From NCBI RefSeq assembly GCF_000954115.1, contig NZ_CP010797.1:2232001-2296000 (forward strand): a stretch of 64,000 nucleotides of DNA, given 5' to 3'. This stretch comes from Rhodococcus sp. B7740 (GTDB lineage Bacteria; Actinomycetota; Actinomycetes; Mycobacteriales; Mycobacteriaceae). Of the stretch, positions 1-7,457 are shown in pieces. Position numbers and translations under genes: made by a program. How positions within the stretch are numbered: the stretch's first letter is position 1; every line of letters starts with the position of its first letter. Under the pieces are notes generated by a model. That model searched no databases and was not told the DNA's origin. It saw nothing but the letters and a program-made list of their open reading frames with translations.

Positions 1-948
1 TTGCTCGACGCAGCCGCCGGGCAGGTATTCCTGCGTTCACGGTCGTTCGATCACGTTGTGACGCTGGGACACTCCGGCGGCGGCACCCTGTTCTCGTTCT
101 ACCACGAGCAGGCCGGTCTCGCGCCGGAGCATCGACTGACGGCCACCCCGTCCGGCCGGCCGATCGATCTCGCATCGGCGGAGATGCCGGTGCCGGACGG
201 AGCGATCTTCATGGCCCCGCACCCCGGACAGGGTGCGCTGCTGCTGCGACTGATCGATCCGTCCGTCGTCGACGAATCCGACCCCATGTCCATCGACCCG
301 TCGCTCGATCCCTTCGATGCAGCCAACGGATTCGTCGACGCACCGGAAAGTTCGTCGTATCCGGAGGACTTCGTTCATCGGTATCGCGCCGCGCAGCACG
401 AGCGCGTCGCTCGGCTGGACGCGCTCGCGCGGGCACGGGTCGCCGAAGCATCCGAGGCCCGGCGGCGATTCAAGACAAGCGGTGATCCTGCCGACCGTCG
501 AGATGCGTTGGCACCGCGCATATTGACCGTTTATCGTACCGACGCGGACCTGAGATTCACCGACCTCTCGCTCAGTCCGAACGCTCGACCGTACGGTTCG
601 TTGTTCGGCCGACGGCCGGATCTGACGAACTACGGGCTCGTGGGTTTCGCGCGCCTGTCCACGCCCGATGCCTGGTTGTCGACGTGGTCCGGTCTGAGCT
701 CCAACGCCGACTTCGTTCGGTGCGCACCGTCGGTGACGGTCCCGTCGCTGTTCGTCGAACTGACCGGCGATCAGGCGTGTTTCCCGGAGGACGCGTCGAG
801 GATGGTCGAGGCTCTCGGCTCGATCGACAAGACCCGCGTGGCGATCGAGGGCACCCACTTCGGCGGACCCATTCGTACGGGCGCACGCACCGGCGCTTCT
901 CTGGCCGCCGCCGATATCGGTGCCTGGTTGTCCGACCACTTCATCTGA
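1..948 (+). CDS. alpha/beta hydrolase (5' end probably outside window)
   Basis: The reading frame is open from the first base of the window, so the true start probably lies upstream. The visible 315 residues show a nucleophile elbow GHSGGG at about residues 23-28 (Ser25), an acidic stretch TGDQ and a late histidine in EGTHFGG (about residue 286). This is the order Ser-Asp-His of alpha/beta-hydrolase-fold esterases. No lipobox or membrane segment is seen, but the N-terminus is missing. An MFS permease begins 22 bp downstream on the same strand, so the two are probably co-transcribed; the hydrolase may act on the compound that the permease moves. The substrate is unknown. Confidence 0.75.
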   Translation: MLDAAAGQVFLRSRSFDHVVTLGHSGGGTLFSFYHEQAGLAPEHRLTATPSGRPIDLASAEMPVPDGAIFMAPHPGQGALLLRLIDPSVVDESDPMSIDPSLDPFDAANGFVDAPESSSYPEDFVHRYRAAQHERVARLDALARARVAEASEARRRFKTSGDPADRRDALAPRILTVYRTDADLRFTDLSLSPNARPYGSLFGRRPDLTNYGLVGFARLSTPDAWLSTWSGLSSNADFVRCAPSVTVPSLFVELTGDQACFPEDASRMVEALGSIDKTRVAIEGTHFGGPIRTGARTGASLAAADIGAWLSDHFI

Positions 949-969
949 CCCTCTTGCGAGCGGAAACAC

Positions 970-2286
970 ATGTCACGTAACACTTTTTCTCCCGTGGTCG
1001 CACTTTGTCTGGCGGCGCTGACGCTGGAAGGGTACGACCTTCTGATGTACGGAACGGTGGTTCCGTCGCTCCTGGCGTACGAGCCGTGGGATTTGGATCC
1101 GGCGACCGTCGGGGTACTCGGATCCGTGGTGGGAGTCGGCATGCTCGCCGGGGCACTCGCCGCGGGCAGCATCGCGGATCGCTGGGGTAGGCGACGCGCC
1201 TTGATCGCCGCGGTCGCGTTGTTCTCGGCCGCAATGGGATGCTGTGCGATTGCACCCTCACCCGAGATCTTCGGAGCAGCGCGATTCGTCGTCGGCGTCG
1301 GAGCAGGAGTGCTGATGCCGACCGCTGCATCGATGCTGATCGAATTCTCCCGACTGGACACGAGAGCACGAACGGTCGCACTGGGATTCGTGGGCACCAG
1401 CGTCGGCGGTATCGCGGCGGGGATCCTGTCGCTCTGGCTCGTCCCGGCGTTCGGCTTCCGAGCGATGTTCGCAGCAGGGATGATCCCAGCGTTGTTGATT
1501 CTGCCGGCAATGCTCAGACATCTTCCCGAATCACCCGCGTTCCTCAACTCGCGGGGCAGGACGGATGCAGCACAGAGGATCTCGACCCATTACGGACTCG
1601 AGGAAGCATCGGAGAGTGCCGGTGGCGACCCGACATCGACGGATCGCGGAATCGGCGCGCTGTTCACCGCGAACCGTGCGCGAGTGACGTTGTCCTTCTG
1701 GGTGATGACCCTGCTGTGCCTTCTCGTGTTGTTCGGTGTCGCGACCTGGCTGCCCGCTGTCATGAGGTCGGCCGGATACCCACTCGGCGCCGCGCTGTCC
1801 TTCTTGCTGGTGCTCAATGTGGGCGGTGCAGTAGGTGCTCTCGGCGGTGCTCACCTGGCCGATCGCTACGGAATCAAACCGGTGACCACCCTTGGATTCC
1901 TTTGTGCAGCAGTATCGTTGGCCCTGATCGCGACCACTCCCCCGATCGGCATCGTGTACGTTCTGGTGCTGATCGCAGGAATGGGTACGACGGGGACGCA
2001 GATCCTGCTGAACACCTTCATCGGTGGCTACTACCCCGTGGCCTGCCGGACAACAGGATTGGGCGTCGCACTCGCGGTGGGGCGACTCGGCGCGATCGTC
2101 GGCCCCACCTACGGCGGACTGTTCGTCGCCGCCGGTGCAGGTACCAGCACTCAGCTGTTGGCATTCGCCCTGCCCGCAATCATCGGAGCCGCGGTTACGA
2201 TTCTGATTCCGGCGGGCCGCCGTGACACTTCTGCCGCGGACGTCTCCTCCACCAGGTCGTCCGATCGGTCGCGTCCACGATCGTGA
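970..2286 (+). CDS. MFS transporter, aromatic acid:H+ symporter-like
   Basis: A 438-residue membrane protein with about 12 predicted hydrophobic helices. The first helix carries LEGYDLLMYG, a variant of the D-G-x-D motif typical of the AAHS (aromatic acid:H+ symporter) branch. The loop between helices 2 and 3 carries ADRWGRRR, the classic MFS signature, and a related ADRYGIKP occurs in the second half. This supports proton-coupled uptake of an organic acid, inferred from the family. It follows the alpha/beta hydrolase by 22 bp. No binding site for the catabolic operator found further right was seen in front of this pair. Confidence 0.85.
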   Translation: MSRNTFSPVVALCLAALTLEGYDLLMYGTVVPSLLAYEPWDLDPATVGVLGSVVGVGMLAGALAAGSIADRWGRRRALIAAVALFSAAMGCCAIAPSPEIFGAARFVVGVGAGVLMPTAASMLIEFSRLDTRARTVALGFVGTSVGGIAAGILSLWLVPAFGFRAMFAAGMIPALLILPAMLRHLPESPAFLNSRGRTDAAQRISTHYGLEEASESAGGDPTSTDRGIGALFTANRARVTLSFWVMTLLCLLVLFGVATWLPAVMRSAGYPLGAALSFLLVLNVGGAVGALGGAHLADRYGIKPVTTLGFLCAAVSLALIATTPPIGIVYVLVLIAGMGTTGTQILLNTFIGGYYPVACRTTGLGVALAVGRLGAIVGPTYGGLFVAAGAGTSTQLLAFALPAIIGAAVTILIPAGRRDTSAADVSSTRSSDRSRPRS

Positions 2287-2426
2287 ACTCCGCGCAGCAA
2301 ATCCAACCGATTGCATCCGAGGACAACTCGGTCTGCCACAGCATTCTGTTCTCCATCACCCGGATCTTCGAGCGCCTCGGTGCCGGCCGTGACTCGTGCC
2401 CAATTCGAGCCCTCTGCAGTGTGAAC

Positions 2427-2442
2427 AGGGTCCGAAGGCCCT
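2427..2442 (+). promoter_or_regulatory. DosR/DevR-like box in front of the universal stress gene
   Basis: AGGGTCCGAAGGCCCT fits the DosR-type pattern AGGG-N-C-N4-G-N-CCCT exactly. It sits in a larger inverted repeat, AACAGGG/CCCTGTT with an 8-bp centre (2424-2445). It ends 34 bp before the ATG of the universal stress protein. Universal stress, Hsp20 and SPW-repeat genes are typical targets of DosR/DevR in actinobacteria. No dosR gene is in the window. Confidence 0.65.
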
Positions 2443-2476
2443 GTTTCCGGTCCATCCGACCACCGAGAATCGATGC

Positions 2477-3403
2477 ATGACCAGCTCTGTCGACAATCGA
2501 AGGAATCTGACGGTCGTCGGTATCGACGGCTCTGTATCGTCGCGAAATGCTCTGGGATGGGCCGCAGCCGACGCGGTCGGTCGAAACACCACACTGCTCC
2601 TCGTCTATGCAGGCGTGGATCGAGACATCGCACGAGCCGGAGCAGCGAATGCACACAGCGGTACCGCGTCGGGTGCTCGCGCTCGCGCACGGTCCGCGTT
2701 GGCCGCCGCGCGAGTTGTCGCAATGTCCGTTCTGGGTGACGACGCAGACGTCGAGACAGTACTCGAACCCGGACCACCGGACGAGGTCCTGAACGAGTAC
2801 GCCGACACTGCCCGGATGCTCGTCCTCGGGTCGCGTCGGAAGGGAAGCGTCGCACGCGCAGTACACGGTTCGGTCAGTACCGATGTCGTCACTCACGCCC
2901 GGTGCCCCGTTGTTGTCGTTCCGCACGGATTCACCCGAGCAACGACCGTGCCCGACGCTGCCGCAGCTGTGGTGGTGGGTGTGAACGGTTCCCCGAAGGA
3001 CGACGCAGTCCTCGCCGTCGCTTTCGACCAGGCTGCACGACTCGGGGTCCCGCTGCACGCGGTGCACGCGTACGAGGCCACCGAACCACGCGCCGGGTTC
3101 GTCCGACACATCGATCTCGGTCCACGCATTCGGCGGAGTTCTGCCCCGAAGCGTTGGATCGATCGCCTCGTTGCCTCGTGGTCCGAGAAGTACCCCGACG
3201 TCGTGGTCACGACTCATGCGGCACACGACCGCCCGTCACACGCGTTGCTCGAGAACGCGTTCGATACACAGCTCGTCGTGGTGGGTGCATGCAGCCGCGG
3301 TGCGACCTCGCCGCTGTTCGTCGGATCGACCAGCCGTACGGTGCTTCGTCGCGCCGAAGTCCCGGTCGTCTTCGTGCCTGCGAGCGCCGGACAACCTGGA
3401 TAG
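2477..3403 (+). CDS. tandem-domain universal stress protein (UspA family)
   Basis: A 309-residue protein made of two UspA domains (about residues 10-150 and 165-305). Each domain ends with the ATP-binding pattern G-2x-G-9x-G(S/T): GSRRKGS...HGS in the first and GACSRGA...VGS in the second. The frame is open further upstream, but the ATG at 2477 is chosen because the protein then begins just before the first beta strand (NLTVVGIDGS). A palindromic DosR-like box lies 34 bp upstream. Proteins of this type accumulate in low-oxygen or non-growing mycobacteria and rhodococci; their exact role is not settled. Confidence 0.9.
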   Translation: MTSSVDNRRNLTVVGIDGSVSSRNALGWAAADAVGRNTTLLLVYAGVDRDIARAGAANAHSGTASGARARARSALAAARVVAMSVLGDDADVETVLEPGPPDEVLNEYADTARMLVLGSRRKGSVARAVHGSVSTDVVTHARCPVVVVPHGFTRATTVPDAAAAVVVGVNGSPKDDAVLAVAFDQAARLGVPLHAVHAYEATEPRAGFVRHIDLGPRIRRSSAPKRWIDRLVASWSEKYPDVVVTTHAAHDRPSHALLENAFDTQLVVVGACSRGATSPLFVGSTSRTVLRRAEVPVVFVPASAGQPG

Positions 3404-3553
3404 CGGCATCCGGGCTCACCTGGGCGCATCCTTCGCTCGTGAAACCGGTGCAGCCGAGAAGGCGGCGAACTCAAGGCCCATCGCAACTGCTCGCTCAGTC
3501 GAAGTCCCGAGGTGGGCGCGATCCGTTCCCTTTCGTCTTTCGCATTGTCGGTC

Positions 3554-3569
3554 AGTGACTTTGGGCTCT
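3554..3569 (+). promoter_or_regulatory. DosR/DevR-like box in front of hsp20
   Basis: AGTGACTTTGGGCTCT matches the AGGG-N-C-N4-G-N-CCCT pattern with two mismatches. It lies 91 bp before the ATG of the Hsp20 gene. The same GACTTTG..GCTCT core occurs inverted in front of the two small minus-strand genes at 5.0 and 5.4 kb. Confidence 0.5.
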
Positions 3570-3660
3570 ACCCGGCAGTTCGTCACGGTGTTGTAGTTGT
3601 CAGTGGGTCGGCCCGACGGGTCGATCGAGTACACATTCACGAACACGAGGAGGATGTACG

Positions 3661-4131
3661 ATGACCGTTCTCGCCAACCGCACGCCACTGATTCCGTCGT
3701 GGCCGGCGCTACCGGACTGGTCGGACCTGATGGCACGATTCGAGGCCATGCCGCCGTGGAGTGCGCTGGAAGGTCACATGATTCGGGTCGAAGAAACCCT
3801 GGAGGACGATCGATACGTGCTCCGGGCGGAGCTGCCCGGTATCGATCCGGAACGGGACGTGGACATCAGCGTGCACGACGGCAAGCTCTTCATCAAAGCC
3901 GAACGTGCAGAGCAGAAGACGGAGGGCACGCGATCGGAGTTCCGCTACGGCAGCTTCCACCGCACGATCGATCTGCCTGCCGGAGCGAAGGACGACGCAA
4001 TCGAAGCCACCTACGACAACGGGATTCTGACGGTCGATGTGACACTTGCCGGATCCGAGCCGGACACGCCTGTCCGCCACATCGAGGTCAGGAGCAACGG
4101 GGTCCAACCCAACGGGGTCGGAACCAACTGA
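3661..4131 (+). CDS. Hsp20 / alpha-crystallin family small heat shock protein
   Basis: A 156-residue small heat shock protein with an alpha-crystallin domain at about residues 40-135. Visible hallmarks are RAELPGIDPERDVDI, the FRYGSFHRTIDLP strand and the YDNGILTV motif that closes the domain. It is an ATP-independent holdase of the HspX/Acr class. A strong ribosome site (GAGGAGG) precedes the ATG. It lies between a universal stress gene and an SPW-repeat gene, and a DosR-like box sits 91 bp upstream, so induction by hypoxia or nitric oxide is a reasonable inference. Confidence 0.93.
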   Translation: MTVLANRTPLIPSWPALPDWSDLMARFEAMPPWSALEGHMIRVEETLEDDRYVLRAELPGIDPERDVDISVHDGKLFIKAERAEQKTEGTRSEFRYGSFHRTIDLPAGAKDDAIEATYDNGILTVDVTLAGSEPDTPVRHIEVRSNGVQPNGVGTN

Positions 4132-4245
4132 GGGTGCCGCCGTCCGTCGGCCCGAACCGTGTAGTCGGGTGAACCGAGGCCTACAGGCGAGCACCGCGGC
4201 CCCTGAACATCGACACTCACCTACTCACTCGAAAGGACTCGAACA

Positions 4246-4719
4246 ATGTCCACAACGACCAGTGCGTCCATGCACGCACATCCCGACATCGCTGCACTGC
4301 GCGATCGCTACGACGCGGTGTTCAACAGGCCCGTGGGACAAGTGACAGATGGGCTGCTACTGCTGGCCGGTCTGTACGCGGCGAGCTCGGCCTGGATTCT
4401 CGGTGTCGCGCCGCTGTCGAGTACAGCCGCCGACGGCCGTGCCGCGTTCGCCATGACCAACCTGATCACCGGTTCTGCGATCGCAGTCCTCGCGCTTGCA
4501 CTCGGAGCCGCGTACGGACGAATCCACGGGGTGTCCTTCGTGGTGCCGCTCCTGGGGATCTGGCTGATCGTGTCCCCGTGGATCATCGCTGATCTCGAGC
4601 GCACGAACGGCATGATCTGGTCCAACGTACTGGTCGGAATCGTCGTGCTCGGGCTCGGCGCAGTTGCAACGGCCATGGGCACAGGACGCTTCACGGGTAT
4701 GCATCGCAGCGGACGGTAG
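4246..4719 (+). CDS. SPW-repeat membrane protein
   Basis: A 157-residue membrane protein with four hydrophobic helices arranged as two repeats. The second repeat carries the name-giving motif (LLGIWLIVSPWII, S110-P111-W112); the first has a degenerate SAW at 48-50. GAAAGGA lies just upstream of the ATG. It follows hsp20 by 114 bp and probably shares its promoter, since no own DosR-like box was found. SPW proteins have no known biochemical function but recur near stress genes in actinobacteria. Confidence 0.85.
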   Translation: MSTTTSASMHAHPDIAALRDRYDAVFNRPVGQVTDGLLLLAGLYAASSAWILGVAPLSSTAADGRAAFAMTNLITGSAIAVLALALGAAYGRIHGVSFVVPLLGIWLIVSPWIIADLERTNGMIWSNVLVGIVVLGLGAVATAMGTGRFTGMHRSGR

Positions 4720-4741
4720 CCGTCCGCGCGGAACACGAGAA

Positions 4742-4764
4742 CGCCGAGCCTGTCGGGTTCGGCG
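4742..4764 (+). terminator. hairpin after the SPW-repeat gene
   Basis: CGCCGAGCC and GGTTCGGCG form a 9-bp stem (one G-U pair) with a 5-base loop, 23 bp after the stop codon. There is no run of T after it, so it is at best a weak intrinsic terminator. Confidence 0.4.
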
Positions 4765-4832
4765 CTGTCGTGTATCGACCGTGTACCGACGCCACCGGAG
4801 GGCACCGGGCCTACCGATAGCAGCGAACGACG

Positions 4833-5036
4833 CTACCCCGTCCCGCGCGCGGAGGCACCGAATCGACATTCGTACCCATCGCGATCATCGGCTTCCTGCG
4901 CGGGTGGTGTCGGCCGACGGGACCGCGCGGGACCGATGACGCTCTCCCACCACGGCTCGAGCGGACTAGGGTCGCGCCAGACGACGTCCGGTACGGGATC
5001 GGCTCGCACAGAATCGAACGATCCAGAGTTGTGCAT
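4833..5036 (-). CDS. small acidic protein of 67 aa, stress-cluster member
   Basis: I do not recognise a family. The frame gives a 67-residue protein, rich in Asp/Glu, Pro and Trp (WRDPSPLEPWW in the middle), with no membrane segment. It is supported by a perfect GGAGG 7-8 bases before the ATG at 5036. A DosR-like box (5112-5127) lies 75 bp upstream of the start. The next small gene on the same strand has the same box at the same distance, which argues that both are real and co-induced. A longer frame upstream exists but lacks a good ribosome site. Confidence 0.6.
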   Translation of the reverse strand: MHNSGSFDSVRADPVPDVVWRDPSPLEPWWESVIGPARSRRPTPPAQEADDRDGYECRFGASARGTG

Positions 5037-5111
5037 CGGGCACCTCCGTCGAAAGATCGGGCGGCGAAGACTGGTGTATCCACAGGATGGTCCGGGCCGG
5101 CAGGAGGAAAA

Positions 5112-5127
5112 AGAGCACAAAGTCCCC
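5112..5127 (-). promoter_or_regulatory. DosR/DevR-like box in front of the 67-aa gene
   Basis: Read on the minus strand, GGGGACTTTGTGCTCT matches the DosR-type pattern with two mismatches. It lies 75 bp upstream of the ATG at 5036. The 11-bp core AGAGCACAAAG (plus strand) is repeated exactly at 5430-5440. Confidence 0.5.
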
Positions 5128-5193
5128 ATTCGCGGAGGTCCGGGCATGGAGCGTCCCACCCGCTGCGGTGTCAGACCGGCCCGAGTCGCCCGC

Positions 5194-5358
5194 TCACTGT
5201 TGCCATCCCGAACCGACATCGGTCAGAACCAGCACACACTGTGCGGCCGCCAACAGTCCGAAAGCGACGATCAACAGCAGCGGCGCGCCCACGAACAGGC
5301 AGGTCACGAACAGTCCGGAGACCACGACCAACTTGACGAGCGAAGGCGGCGGTTCCAT
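5194..5358 (-). CDS. small two-helix membrane protein of 54 aa
   Basis: I do not recognise a family. From the ATG at 5358 the product is 54 residues, nearly all of it two hydrophobic helices (LVVVSGLFVTCLFVGAPLL and IVAFGLLAAAQCVLVL), ending VGSGWQQ. GGGGA lies 8 bases before this ATG; an earlier ATG at 5445 has no such site. A box similar to that of the neighbouring 67-aa gene lies 71 bp upstream. The product is probably a small inner-membrane protein of the stress response. Confidence 0.6.
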   Translation of the reverse strand: MEPPPSLVKLVVVSGLFVTCLFVGAPLLLIVAFGLLAAAQCVLVLTDVGSGWQQ

Positions 5359-5429
5359 GGCATTCCCCAACGGTCGATTCTGCGTCTCACTGTGACAAGC
5401 CACGATGGCATCCACACTGCGGTTTGTAG

Positions 5430-5445
5430 AGAGCACAAAGACCAT
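5430..5445 (-). promoter_or_regulatory. DosR-like box in front of the 54-aa membrane protein
   Basis: On the minus strand the site reads ATGGTCTTTGTGCTCT. It shares CTTTGTGCTCT with the box of the neighbouring 67-aa gene and sits at almost the same distance (71 versus 75 bp) from its start codon. It has three mismatches to the DosR-type pattern. Confidence 0.4.
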
Positions 5446-5548
5446 TCATGGGCTCGACTTGCCCGTGGCACAACGCATAGACAAACCACGCCCCGAGAGT
5501 CAGCGGTGAGGCTGCTGCTCGGGCTCAACGCGACGCGGCGACAGTCCC

Positions 5549-5597
5549 GGATCGGAGCCGTCGGGCCAGATACGGTCCCGTGATGCTGTCCGGGGAC
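5549..5597 (-). repeat. 49-bp exact copy of the 3' end of the UvrA-like gene
   Basis: These 49 bases are identical to 38580-38628, the last 16 codons of the UvrA-like gene. On the minus strand the same residues SPDSITGPYLARRLRS can be read here, but the frame continues nine codons further (to a stop near 5526) and has no UvrA sequence before it. It is probably the tail of a lost paralogue or a recombination scar. Confidence 0.7.
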
Positions 5598-6099
5598 ACC
5601 GGTCCGTCGCGACCATGACGGCGAGACGGTGCGAGGAGTTCTCGGCAGTGACCTTTCGTTCAGTCGTCACCTGGAAAGCGCAATGTTGCTCTGCCGCATC
5701 TCGTCTGAGTCTGCGGCACGAAGCACCTGTATCTCTGCCCGCCTGATCGTGACGCGCATCGACGCCGCACAGCAGATGCCTGGTCGGTGCTGAACAGAAG
5801 TCGCGCCACTCACCTGACGAATCGCGAGCACGCCAACCGACGAATCTCGATAAACACCGGTTGGTCACCGGAGGAATCGTTGCCGGGGTTGCGAAGAGCT
5901 CTCGGACGAGAGTATCCAGTGGACGCGTGCATTCGCCGGCCCGATCGGTTGGGCAGATCTTGGAACGGACGGCACGATCACGTCGAAGGCCGGGGGTGTC
6001 GGCCGCGTCCGGTTCGGCGAGCAGTGGAACCAGGTCGACGAACCCGAAGTACGACCCCCGGCCCAGAACGCCAACCCGCCACCGCCCTTCACCTGGTGA

Positions 6100-6147
6100 T
6101 TGACATCACAGGTGGCGACCGCTATCTTTCAAACTGACATCAGTTCA
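6100..6147 (+). promoter_or_regulatory. promoter and operator of the first binding lipoprotein / ABC importer
   Basis: TTGACA (6100-6105), a 17-bp spacer and TATCTT (6123-6128) form a good sigma-70-type promoter. Directly after it comes CAAACTGACATCAGTTCA (6130-6147), which contains AACTGA-CA-TCAGTT and resembles the perfect palindrome in front of the third binding lipoprotein (32353-32370). TTGACATCA is also shared by the two promoters. A repressor bound here would block transcription start. Confidence 0.65.
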
Positions 6148-6276
6148 GTTTGGCGGAAGTTGCTGTTGGTTCGAGCTCGCACGTCGGGCCTGCGATCGGA
6201 TGTCGACTAACTCCACGTCTTACGACGACTCGCCGAGTCCGCGGGAAGTCATCGACGTGCCCGAAAGGAACGCAGC

Positions 6277-7317
6277 ATGAACAAGTTCAGGACGACGGTG
6301 GTTGCCGTGGCAGCGACGGCTGTGTTGGTGGGCCTCACGGCATGCGGGGGGTCGTCTTCCTCCGGGTCCGCTCCGGTCGAGGGCGACTGGGACGCAGTGG
6401 TCGCGGCCGCCGAGGAGGAGGGCAGCGTGATGCTCTACTCGAGCCAGAAACCGGCCAACCTCGATGCGCTGACGGCGGCCTTCGAGGCAAAGTATCCGAA
6501 AATCTCGATGGAGTACGTGCGCGGCACCGACTCCGAAATCAACCCTCGGGTCGAGACCGAGAACCGGACGGGAACCGGCATCGCCGATGTCCACATGACC
6601 ACCGACGCGTCGTGGATTCGGAACGCCGCCGAGTCCGGGAAATTCTCGACCGAACTCGTGGGCCCCGATCTCGATGCGGCAGCGTTCGATCCGGCCAAGA
6701 GCGTGATGAACGATCGATTCTTCTTGACCAGTGCTGCGGTCTTCGGGCTGGGCTGGAACACTGCGGCCGTCCCGGACGGCGTCAGCGCACCCGAAGACCT
6801 GATCGACCCGAAGTTCCAGGGCAAGATCGGCATCGTGAACCCCACCGGATTCGCGTCGTACGTGGATCTGTACAAGTACTACGCCAAGAACTTCGGGGAG
6901 GACTACTGGAACCGGATCGCCGAACTCTCGCCGCGGGTGTACCCCAGCGCACTCGCAGTGGCGCAAGCTCTCACCTCCGGTGAGGTGACGGTCAGTCCCA
7001 TGGTGCAGCCGCTCGTCACCGAGGTTGCCGCCGGGGCACCGGTCGATTGGGCTCTGCCCGACAAGCCGTGGGGAACACCGTGGTACTCGGAGGTTCTCAG
7101 CGCCTCGCAACACCCCAACGCAGCACAGGTGCTCGCGAACTTCATGGTGACGGCCGAGGGACAGCAGGCGTTGAACGGCGGATATGCAGCGGTCCTTCCC
7201 GACATCGAGGGAGCGGTCGCGCGAGCTCAGGACATCGCATCTCCCGACATCGACGAACTGACTCCCGAGAAGGTCGACCAGTACTCCCAGGAATGGCAGA
7301 CCCTGTTCCAGGGCTGA
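6277..7317 (+). CDS. ABC importer substrate-binding lipoprotein (AfuA/FbpA type), copy 1
   Basis: A 346-residue lipoprotein with the signal peptide and lipobox LTAC (Cys23). The mature part is a type-2 periplasmic-binding fold of the COG1840 group (ferric iron, 2-aminoethylphosphonate, thiamine and some organic acids). Landmarks are LYSSQKPANLDALTAAFEAKYP, RGTDSEINPRVE and NPTGFASYVDLY. It is followed by its ATPase and a fused permease. Two close paralogues (28731 and 32386) lie in the same window without own permeases. Family members are often called iron binders, but the catabolic setting and lack of any siderophore or heme gene make an organic substrate more likely. Confidence 0.9.
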   Translation: MNKFRTTVVAVAATAVLVGLTACGGSSSSGSAPVEGDWDAVVAAAEEEGSVMLYSSQKPANLDALTAAFEAKYPKISMEYVRGTDSEINPRVETENRTGTGIADVHMTTDASWIRNAAESGKFSTELVGPDLDAAAFDPAKSVMNDRFFLTSAAVFGLGWNTAAVPDGVSAPEDLIDPKFQGKIGIVNPTGFASYVDLYKYYAKNFGEDYWNRIAELSPRVYPSALAVAQALTSGEVTVSPMVQPLVTEVAAGAPVDWALPDKPWGTPWYSEVLSASQHPNAAQVLANFMVTAEGQQALNGGYAAVLPDIEGAVARAQDIASPDIDELTPEKVDQYSQEWQTLFQG

Positions 7318-7457
7318 CCTTCCACGAACGGTACGAGAACGCAGACCGTCGCCACTGTGCGCTGGATGCGAAATGATATGTGACAGAGCCGGACACCGCG
7401 GTCGACGCACAGCGGCCGCCGGTGTACGCACACCGATGCTCCGAAAGTGAGTATGCA

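Larger units (their letters stand above)
5359..6276. other. 918 bp without a protein gene; regulatory sites and a gene scar
   Basis: This stretch holds the box for the 54-aa gene (5430-5445), a 49-bp copy of the end of the UvrA-like gene (5549-5597), and the promoter and operator of the first binding lipoprotein (6100-6147). The reading frames that cross it show no recognisable protein. Confidence 0.6.

Noticed and set aside
37..969. Long open frame on the minus strand opposite the first gene (310 codons), and many similar antisense frames throughout
   Set aside because: Arg/Gly/Pro-rich translations without domains, opposite to recognisable proteins; usual in GC-rich DNA.
4928..4948. CGGGACCGATGACGCT, DosR-like by one mismatch
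   Set aside because: It lies inside the 67-aa gene, with no gene start near it in the right place.
5592..5607. GGGGACACCGGTCCGT, close to the DosR-type pattern
   Set aside because: It overlaps the 49-bp copy of the UvrA-like gene end, is more than 230 bp from the nearest start, and the two real small genes already have boxes at consistent distances.
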